This document shows, one piece after another, positions 7,384 through 11,967 of a stretch of 11,967 bases of DNA; position 1 is the stretch's first letter, and each line of letters begins with the position of its first letter. Source of the stretch: an uncultured Fretibacterium sp. (GTDB taxonomy: Bacteria; Synergistota; Synergistia; Synergistales; Aminobacteriaceae); the NCBI GenBank assembly GCA_937899395.1, contig CALBPU010000152.1, positions 1 through 11,967 on the forward strand. The letters run 5' to 3'. The translations under genes were made by a program, and so were the position numbers. The notes beneath the pieces were generated by a model. That model saw only the letters and a list, made by a program, of their open reading frames with translations. It was not told the DNA's origin and ran no database searches.

Positions 7384-7420
7384 TTTTAAGGAGGCATTTT
7401 TATGTACAAAAAGTTTTTTG
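7072..7420 (+). repeat. Direct repeat, right copy
   Basis: This is the second copy of 5933-6280, offset by 1139 bases in its coding part and 1140 after the one-base insertion in the gap. It spans the tail of the SH3b/BamE-like gene, its stop, the GGAGG ribosome binding site and the MYKKFF start of the 703-residue protein gene. The near identity at synonymous sites means the copies arose or were homogenised recently. Confidence 0.95.
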
Positions 7421-9513
7421 GTATCGCAATGCTTATCGCGCTTTTAATCAGCGTGTCGGCGTTGTCCGTTTCAGCACTTGACAACATCGAAACTGACGGA
7501 AAATACACCGTTGTTACGGTCGAGAGTCAGGGCGAAAACCGTTTGGAAGCCATTGAAAGAGGGCTAGTGGAAGCCCTGCGTCTTGCTTCGGGAAGTTTTA
7601 TCGATTCAAAAGCAGAACTGAACAATGATGAACTTACCGAACGCATAATTTCATATTCTCGCGGCTCAATCGCAAAATATGAAGTCCTTATGGCTGACGA
7701 TAGGAAAGCTGATGAGGGAATTTACTCACTCAAATTGAAAGTTTGGGTCGAAAGTGATTTGCTTCGGGACGGAGTGAAAGTCGCAACAAACAAAACTTCA
7801 AAGGTCGCGTTCAAAAAATCCGACTTAAAGCCCGAAAAAGATGAGTTGAAAGCCGCCGCGCTTGAAAACAAAGACTCAATGACCGAAACGAACAAATCCA
7901 ACACCGAGTCAGGAGTCGAAGCACTCTCGGCAATGCTGGAACGTTACAATCCCGAAGATTTCATCAGCATTAAAGTCGTCGGAAAAGTTACGCCCGTCAA
8001 AGGCAAAGAAGCCGAAGATTTATGTCAGGTTCTCGTTGAAGTTTCTTTTAATGACAGCCTTTACAATGAGGCTTTTATTCCTGACCTTAAACAGGTTCTC
8101 GACTCAATCTCGGCGAAAAAGAAAGATATTACGCTTACAAAACAGCGCGACATTCTTCGCGGAATAGTCAACAAAAAAGGCGCTCCTATGGCTGACACGA
8201 GCGTTGTAATGTACGGCGCAGGACTGAAAGATAATGAATTTCAGCTTGCGGTTTATGACAAGCCTGACCGTTTCGGTTGCCGTCTTTATTCGTTCAAGAA
8301 AGAAGACGCGGATAAAATCCTGAATAATCTTAACGGCGTTTTGGCAAAATTCAGGGGACGCATTGCGAGGGCAAAAGGCTTCGAGATTGAGCTTCTTGAT
8401 AAAGACGGTGAAATCGTTTCGACTGAGGAACAGAAAATTACGCTCCCGTTCCTGCTCACTGACAGCGTTGTCCGCAATAACGTTTGGGCTTTTCATCCGT
8501 CAATCATGAATTACATGGGAATGTATGACTTTGTGCCGCTCTACGTTGAGAACAAAGCCGTTACAATTCCTTTGCGTTTTGAACTTCCCGAAGAATATCA
8601 GGAAATAACGGAGGAGATTAACGCAAAACTCGTTTTTGAAGATGATTTCGCCGAAGCCGCGCTGAAAACAAGAAACGCCCTTCACAACAGCGCAATTAAC
8701 CATCTCACGCAAAAAGTAAATACAGCCGACTTTGAAACCGCCGCTGAACTTGAATATCCGTTAGCAGAAACCGCAGTGAACACCGTTAAAGCCAGCGAAA
8801 TACTCAACACAAAAGGACTTTTGCTTGAAGAAGTCATTGACCGTCTCGCAGATATGAGAGAGAAAGGAAGCCACGAAGCTTTTTATCAAACTGCTTATAG
8901 GCTTGAACTTGAAACTCAAAATTATGAGAATCAGAAAAAGTGTGTTCCTTATCTCACTCAGGCTGCAATGGCTGACCCCGAAGCGATGATACGAATGGGC
9001 GAAATTTACGAGCAGGGCTTCTATGACGTGAAACCCAACCCCAAACGCGCGGAATCCTATTACAAAGAGGGCACGAGAATTTTATCGCTCCTTGCAAGTC
9101 AGGGACTTCCGTCTGCGGCTGTTGCGTTAGGTCATGTTTACATCGAGGGGCTTGGCACGAAGCAGGATATTCCAAGAGCCGAGAGATATTTCAAGTTCGC
9201 TGAAAAAGCCGGTTATGAAGACCCGGAATTTTGGGTTTGGAAACATTACGGCGTTACTATGCGTCAGGTTACAATCCCGGAAGAGTTGAAGCAAAAAGAC
9301 AGCAGTTTTAACAAGGATAACGCAAAAACATGCTTGTATCTTGTGCGCGAGAAAAAATATGCACGTTACGAATATAATCATCAAGTTAACAGCTTATTTA
9401 ACATTCGGAGCAACATTGTTGCTGCCGCCTGGAAAGCAGAAGGCAGGCACTTTAATCTGGAGTTTAAGACAAATAAGGACAACGCGTATTTCGAATATAC
9501 AGACGCAAAATAA
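7402..9513 (+). CDS. Exported FlgT/LPP20-like protein with Sel1-like repeats
   Basis: 703 residues, AAGGAGG before the ATG. The signal peptide is residues 1-25 (SVSA before LDN). Residues 30-118 are the FlgT/LPP20-like module (VVTVESQGENRLEAIERGL, GSFIDSKAELNNDELTERI, SYSRGSIAKYEV), very close to residues 27-115 of the 659-residue protein at 106-2085. Similarity continues through RYNPEDFIS (181), EAFIPDLKQVLDSI, FGCRLYSF, IELLDKDGE, PFLLTDS and LRFELPEE (about 392-399). Here there is no PDZ domain. Residues about 500-615 instead hold Sel1-like repeats (TQAAMADPEAMIRMGEIYEQGF, ASQGLPSAAVALGHVYIEGLG, ERYFKFAEKAGYEDPEFW). Sel1 repeats are helical protein-docking units. The last 90 residues are polar and beta-rich without a known motif. 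It is the last gene of the operon. A pair of paralogues with interchangeable docking tails suggests shared partners (inference). Confidence 0.85.
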   Translation: MYKKFFGIAMLIALLISVSALSVSALDNIETDGKYTVVTVESQGENRLEAIERGLVEALRLASGSFIDSKAELNNDELTERIISYSRGSIAKYEVLMADDRKADEGIYSLKLKVWVESDLLRDGVKVATNKTSKVAFKKSDLKPEKDELKAAALENKDSMTETNKSNTESGVEALSAMLERYNPEDFISIKVVGKVTPVKGKEAEDLCQVLVEVSFNDSLYNEAFIPDLKQVLDSISAKKKDITLTKQRDILRGIVNKKGAPMADTSVVMYGAGLKDNEFQLAVYDKPDRFGCRLYSFKKEDADKILNNLNGVLAKFRGRIARAKGFEIELLDKDGEIVSTEEQKITLPFLLTDSVVRNNVWAFHPSIMNYMGMYDFVPLYVENKAVTIPLRFELPEEYQEITEEINAKLVFEDDFAEAALKTRNALHNSAINHLTQKVNTADFETAAELEYPLAETAVNTVKASEILNTKGLLLEEVIDRLADMREKGSHEAFYQTAYRLELETQNYENQKKCVPYLTQAAMADPEAMIRMGEIYEQGFYDVKPNPKRAESYYKEGTRILSLLASQGLPSAAVALGHVYIEGLGTKQDIPRAERYFKFAEKAGYEDPEFWVWKHYGVTMRQVTIPEELKQKDSSFNKDNAKTCLYLVREKKYARYEYNHQVNSLFNIRSNIVAAAWKAEGRHFNLEFKTNKDNAYFEYTDAK

Positions 9514-9542
9514 CGTCCGTTACGCTTGACCGACAAAAACAA

Positions 9543-9576
9543 AATCCCCCTGATTGTGAAAACGGTTGGGGGGATT
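9543..9576 (-). terminator. Intrinsic terminator after the zinc-ribbon gene
   Basis: Perfect 8-base arms AATCCCCC (9543-9550) and GGGGGATT (9569-9576) enclose an 18-base loop. On the minus strand the stem is followed by a T-rich run (complement of 9529-9542), as an intrinsic terminator should be, so it serves the gene ending at 9590. On the plus strand the stem is followed by GTTATGG, so it is a poor terminator for the 7402-9513 operon, though it separates the convergent transcripts. Confidence 0.7.
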
Positions 9577-9589
9577 GTTATGGTCTCAG

Positions 9590-9820
9590 TTATTCATCGT
9601 CAGTAGAATCTTCTTCGTCGTCCTTAGGGTCATATTCCTCTTCTGGAAACTCTTCTTTGAAATCACAGTTGTTACAGTAGACAATAGTCTTGAATTTGGT
9701 ATCGCTGATTTGCACATGGTCATACTCTAAATCATGGCTTCCGCAATTCGGACATTCAGGATAACATTCAGGATAATATGTCTTGGGTTCGTGATCTTCT
9801 TCAAAATATTCATCTAACAT
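9590..9820 (-). CDS. Small acidic zinc-ribbon protein
   Basis: 76 residues from the ATG at 9820. A GTG four codons upstream (9832) is also open, but AAGGTG there sits at the right distance to be the ribosome binding site of the ATG. Two CxxC knuckles (CPNC at residues 23-26 and CNNC at 49-52) with GSHDLEY and DFKEEF after them make a classical zinc ribbon that binds one zinc ion. An extra Cys at residue 19 comes from a duplicated YPEC. The C-terminal 18 residues are almost all Asp, Glu and Ser. Zinc ribbons of this kind occur in nucleic-acid-binding and adaptor proteins, but the acidic ends argue against direct DNA binding. The gene has its own promoter and terminator, so it is a single-gene unit. 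Function unknown. Confidence 0.75.
   Translation of the reverse strand: MLDEYFEEDHEPKTYYPECYPECPNCGSHDLEYDHVQISDTKFKTIVYCNNCDFKEEFPEEEYDPKDDEEDSTDDE
9752..9775 (-). repeat. 12-base tandem duplication inside the zinc-ribbon gene
   Basis: ACATTCAGGATA occurs twice in a row without mismatch, giving the repeated residues YPEC-YPEC just before the first zinc knuckle. It adds one Cys and stays in frame. Confidence 0.85.
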
Positions 9821-9861
9821 TTTAAGTCGCACCTTCTTTTATCTTGAAACTAATTTTGAAT

Positions 9862-9890
9862 ATTTTAACAATTAAAGAGTCAATACTCAA
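9862..9890 (-). promoter_or_regulatory. Promoter of the zinc-ribbon gene
   Basis: On the minus strand TTGAGT (9890-9885) and TAAAAT (9867-9862) are exactly 17 bases apart, each close to the sigma-70 consensus. The start would fall near 9855, about 35 bases before the preferred ATG. Confidence 0.6.
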
Positions 9891-9925
9891 CTCATCCTTT
9901 TGTCGTTAAATCGTCAAGGATTTTC

Positions 9926-10168
9926 TTATGCAAAACTTTCAGCACTTTCAAACAACACGGGCTCAGTATCATGCAAAATATCAACTAAAACTTTACAATC
10001 TAAATATTGTATGCCGTTGATGCCTTGATAAATTTTTTCAGCCAGTCTGCTGTGATAATAAACGTCCATAGCTTTCTCTAACGGAATTTTATTTTGTTCG
10101 GCGATACGCGCGATTATCCGTTCTTCCAAACGTTCCCTGTAATTTTGTTCCAAAATATCTTCATTCAT
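9926..10168 (-). CDS. Small helical partner of the DUF3990 protein
   Basis: 80 residues from the ATG at 10168 (a TTG just before it is also open). GAGG in the last codons of the previous gene is the likely ribosome binding site. It begins 3 bases after the stop of the DUF3990 gene and in the same frame, so translation is coupled. The product is mostly helical: ERLEERIIARIAEQNKIPLEKAMDVYYHSRLAEKI, then GIQYLDCKVLVDIL and an acidic end. The order (helix, IPxxKAMxxYY, helix, Gly, hydrophobic strand or helix) resembles the DUF3791 protein at the other end of the module (NIPPAKVYKKL, then a helical end), so the two may be distant relatives. Proteins of this type recur beside DUF3990 genes in my recollection. 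A role as antitoxin or co-factor is inferred, not shown. Confidence 0.75.
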   Translation of the reverse strand: MNEDILEQNYRERLEERIIARIAEQNKIPLEKAMDVYYHSRLAEKIYQGINGIQYLDCKVLVDILHDTEPVLFESAESFA

Positions 10169-10171
10169 CAA

Positions 10172-10648
10172 TCAAACCTCGAAATAATTCTCATATCGCA
10201 ACAGTTCATCAATAGCGCGTTGGGATATAAAAGCAATTTGGTCATAATTTGAATATGCGCGGATTTCCTGAATTGCTTTTTCTTTATCCCAAATGCCTGA
10301 TTTATACATATCAACGACTCTAAAAACTTTGTCATTGGCTACTTTACCGATAATGACATCATACCGCTGGTATAGCAAATCACCATCTCTGCAAGCGCAC
10401 ACAAAATCAATCCATTCGCTCAAATCTTCCGAAAAAGATTTAACAGAAAAGCCGTTTGTATCATTGCTCATCTGATACTGTGTAACAATCGCCTTTCCAT
10501 TAAAAAGGTCAGCTTTTCGCCGAGCCCAGCGTTCTGCCTGTTCCCTAATGCTTGTAACATAAAAACCTTTGCCGAAATCGAGATTCCTATAAGAGTGTTG
10601 GGTATCAGGCTTATCTATAACTTCACAAGAACCGTGATAAACAATCAC
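10172..10648 (-). CDS. DUF3990 protein, ADP-ribosyltransferase-like, probable toxin
   Basis: 158 residues. The GTG start overlaps the preceding stop as GTGA and is preceded by GAGGGG. DUF3990 hallmarks are clear: IVYHGS at the start, LDFGKGFYVTS at 23-33, EQAERWARRKA at 36-46, and YDVIIGKVAND in the middle, with a C-terminal YDQIAFISQRAIDELL. As I recall, this family belongs to the ADP-ribosyltransferase superfamily. His5 in YHG and Tyr30 in GFYVTS fit the first two NAD-binding positions of the H-Y-E type. The third position (usually Glu) may be replaced here by Gln in YDQIAF, which would lower or change activity. The gene sits between two small helical proteins in a three-gene overlapping set, an arrangement typical of toxin-antitoxin modules. 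The cellular target cannot be told from sequence. Confidence 0.8.
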   Translation of the reverse strand: MIVYHGSCEVIDKPDTQHSYRNLDFGKGFYVTSIREQAERWARRKADLFNGKAIVTQYQMSNDTNGFSVKSFSEDLSEWIDFVCACRDGDLLYQRYDVIIGKVANDKVFRVVDMYKSGIWDKEKAIQEIRAYSNYDQIAFISQRAIDELLRYENYFEV

Positions 10649-10860
10649 AGAGTTACCCCTCTTTTTTTCAGATATTGCAGAATATCATTCATAATATATT
10701 CGCTGGATTGGGTATGCAGGATTTCATAATGCGGCACAAGGTATGCTCCGATACAGTCAGCTTCTTTAAGTTTTTTATATACTTTTGCAGGAGGAATATT
10801 AAGTTTGTTAGCGCAACAATGAATCATGTATATTACAAATTCCATAGAATCCTTATTCAT
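10645..10860 (-). CDS. DUF3791 family small protein, probable antitoxin or partner
   Basis: 71 residues. The features of DUF3791 are visible: EFVIYMIHCCANKLNIPPAKVYKKL, a short Gly turn, YLVPHYEILHTQSSEYIMNDI and an end QYLKKRGV. The usual length is about 70 residues, so it is complete. No strong ribosome binding site precedes the ATG at 10860. An internal ATG (residue 6) is preceded by AAGGA and could be the true start. The gene is the first of the three-gene module and overlaps the DUF3990 gene by 4 bases. In other genomes DUF3791 genes sit next to DUF3990 genes (recalled association). Since the small gene comes first, as antitoxins usually do, antitoxin is the natural guess. It has no recognisable DNA-binding motif. 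Confidence 0.8.
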   Translation of the reverse strand: MNKDSMEFVIYMIHCCANKLNIPPAKVYKKLKEADCIGAYLVPHYEILHTQSSEYIMNDILQYLKKRGVTL

Positions 10861-10928
10861 TTTTGGACATCACCATAGACACCAATAAATATCAGAGAAC
10901 AAGCGGAACACGGCAATCAAATATTTTT

Positions 10929-11699
10929 TTACGAAATTGCTAATCCCTTAGACGTTGCGAGATTGCGAATTACATCTTCCGACAGCTTGCTGATTTCCTC
11001 AATAAGTTGTAGCGGTAGAGACTTTTTCAGCATATCTGTTGCTACACGCTCGTTTGCTTCTTGAATTCCATCCTGATGTTCTTTCGCAAAAGCATCTTTG
11101 AAAACTTCTCTTACTGCTTCGTACATTTCTCTTACCTCCCCAAGATTTTTATTTACAGCAAGGCAAACATCTATGACTGTTCCTGCGTTTCCCTTTATTC
11201 GCTCGTTTCCGCTGGCGATGGCTTTTTCAGCATAATTTATAATGTCTTCGATACTCAGTTTCCCTTCAAAACGATAAATTCCGCTATGAACGTTGCTAAT
11301 TATGATGTCCGAATCTTGCAACATTTGCATCATATCTTTGGGATATGTGTGCCTGACTATCGTCAAAGTTATGTTTTCTACCGGAAGCTCATTGACTTTA
11401 CGACCGAAGCCCTTATAAAGGAGACCGTAAGCCTGAACTTTATAAAAATCATCAATGGACAGTCCGTCTTCAGGCGATTTGTATTCAAAGATATTAACCT
11501 GCCTAAAAAATTCGCCGATGGGATCGTTGAGTACGATGTCAGGCTCTTTTTTAATCACGAGAAAATCAAGCCTTACCGGGTCTTTGCCAAGCTCAACTTC
11601 CTGCTCATAAACCAGCGGTATATCGGCTAAATCGTATTCGACTTCCATAGCCGCATAAAAGCCGTAATGGAATCTCGTGCGTCCTGTCTCTTCTGCCAT
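10929..11699 (-). CDS. Rpn/PD-(D/E)XK nuclease family protein
   Basis: 256 residues, with AAGGAGG 10 bases before the ATG. The N-terminal half has the restriction-endonuclease-like core in order: Glu19, RLDFLVIKK with Asp45, IFEYKSP with Glu72 and Lys74 (the ExK pair), and KVQAYGLLYK with Gln89. All the metal-binding positions are present, so it is probably active. The C-terminal half is helical and ends in MLKKSLPLQLIEEISKLSEDVIRNLA, the short helix-turn-helix-like tail usual in this family. Members are often annotated as recombination-promoting nuclease (Rpn) or PD-(D/E)XK family transposase and have been linked to RecA-independent recombination and to phage defence in E. coli. The gene lies 68 bases upstream of the DUF3791 gene on the same strand and could be cotranscribed with the module. 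No inverted repeats bounding it were seen, so it is not part of a recognisable insertion sequence. Confidence 0.85.
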   Translation of the reverse strand: MAEETGRTRFHYGFYAAMEVEYDLADIPLVYEQEVELGKDPVRLDFLVIKKEPDIVLNDPIGEFFRQVNIFEYKSPEDGLSIDDFYKVQAYGLLYKGFGRKVNELPVENITLTIVRHTYPKDMMQMLQDSDIIISNVHSGIYRFEGKLSIEDIINYAEKAIASGNERIKGNAGTVIDVCLAVNKNLGEVREMYEAVREVFKDAFAKEHQDGIQEANERVATDMLKKSLPLQLIEEISKLSEDVIRNLATSKGLAIS

Positions 11700-11735
11700 A
11701 AGTTTTTCGCCTCCTTTTTGAATTTTGAAATATAT

Positions 11736-11741
11736 ATTATA
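11736..11741 (-). promoter_or_regulatory. Possible -10 element of the Rpn gene
   Basis: TATAAT lies on the minus strand within an AT-rich stretch, about 37 bases before the ATG. No good -35 hexamer lies 16-18 bases upstream (TTGCAG is too close), so the promoter is tentative. Confidence 0.35.
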
Positions 11742-11779
11742 AACCTAAAATTCTGCAAAATGGCGATAAAAATTCCTAT

Positions 11780-11801
11780 TTCAAAACCGAGCAGTTTTGA
11801 A
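11780..11801. repeat. Inverted repeat upstream of the Rpn gene
   Basis: TTCAAAAC (11780-11787) and GTTTTGAA (11794-11801) are perfect complements around a 6-base centre CGAGCA. There is no T-run after it on either strand, so it is not a convincing terminator; an operator is possible. The rest of the stretch 11702-11890 holds no gene I can support. Confidence 0.4.
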
Positions 11802-11890
11802 CCAGCTTTGCTCACGCAGTAAAATACGCTATTGCTCAATCTACATACGGTTTCACGGCGCGTTCACAACCATTTCGCGACACCACCCAT

Positions 11891-11967
11891 TTATGCACAT
11901 GTTATTGTGGTCCTGTGCGCTCTTAAAATCGTTGATACGCTTATCCCTGTCATTTCCGCGACTTTAT
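11891..11967 (-). CDS. C-terminal end of a gene with a helix-turn-helix-like motif (partial)
   Basis: A minus-strand frame is open from the right edge to TAA at 11893-11891. The 24 visible residues include VAEMTGISVSTILRAHR, which fits a helix-turn-helix: Ala and Met in the first helix, Gly-Ile at the turn, then SVSTILR as a recognition helix. Such motifs occur near the end of resolvases and some transposases, as well as in regulators. The position at the very end of the protein fits a resolvase-type layout, but the catalytic part lies outside the window. Without it the family cannot be named, and a chance open frame is possible. Confidence 0.4.
   Translation of the reverse strand, partial: KVAEMTGISVSTILRAHRTTITCA

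Noticed and set aside
5933..7420. Repeats as ends of an insertion sequence or a CRISPR-like array
   Set aside because: The repeats are direct, long and protein-coding, there are only two, and no transposase lies between them.
8104..8496. 130-codon minus-strand open frame
   Set aside because: It lies wholly inside the 703-residue protein gene, which aligns with its paralogue through this stretch.
11061..11630. 189-codon plus-strand open frame
   Set aside because: It is antisense to the Rpn-type gene, whose catalytic residues are in order; the plus-strand translation shows no domain pattern and lacks a good ribosome binding site.
11627..11839. 70-codon minus-strand open frame
   Set aside because: It overlaps the promoter, ribosome binding site and start of the Rpn-type gene and has no motif of its own.

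Overview
The window reads as a piece of chromosome from a Gram-negative-type anaerobe, most likely a gut or rumen bacterium. Nearly every plus-strand product begins with a Sec signal peptide. The families present (FlgT/LPP20-like exported proteins, SH3b plus LprI-like proteins, a Phd-type antitoxin, DUF3791/DUF3990 genes, a PD-(D/E)XK Rpn-type nuclease) together remind me of Synergistota genomes. That assignment rests on recalled family resemblance only and is tentative. The standard code is used: UGA ends several genes and Trp is UGG.

Left block (1-2563, plus strand). The tail of an upstream gene is followed by a 659-residue exported protein ending in a PDZ domain. Next comes a PDZ-like reading frame broken by an in-frame UGA at codon 18, then a 22-codon gene start with a good ribosome binding site that runs straight into a stop. 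This operon looks as if it has decayed at its 3' end. A solitary Phd/YefM-type antitoxin on the minus strand (2575-2790) sits between this block and the next.

Central block (2883-9513, plus strand). Five tightly packed genes (gaps 3 to 18 bases, one 4-base overlap) all encode predicted exported proteins: a 464-residue protein of unknown function, a TPR protein, an SH3b-LprI-like protein, an SH3b protein with a BamE-like segment, and a 703-residue protein with Sel1-like repeats. The 703-residue protein is a paralogue of the 659-residue one with a different C-terminus. The fourth gene is bracketed by a nearly perfect direct repeat of about 348 bases. The repeat spans the last 103 codons of one gene, the intergenic ribosome binding site and the first codons of the next, so the gene behaves like a cassette that recombination could duplicate or delete cleanly. 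The proteins together suggest an envelope or periplasmic function, but none identifies the job.

Right block (9590-11967, minus strand). A small zinc-ribbon protein has its own promoter and terminator. Next (in map order) is a compact three-gene module: DUF3791, then DUF3990 (ADP-ribosyltransferase-like), then a small helical partner, which looks like a toxin-antitoxin-type system. Upstream of it lies an Rpn-type PD-(D/E)XK nuclease gene. The right edge cuts the end of a gene with a helix-turn-helix-like C-terminus. This block is typical accessory genome.
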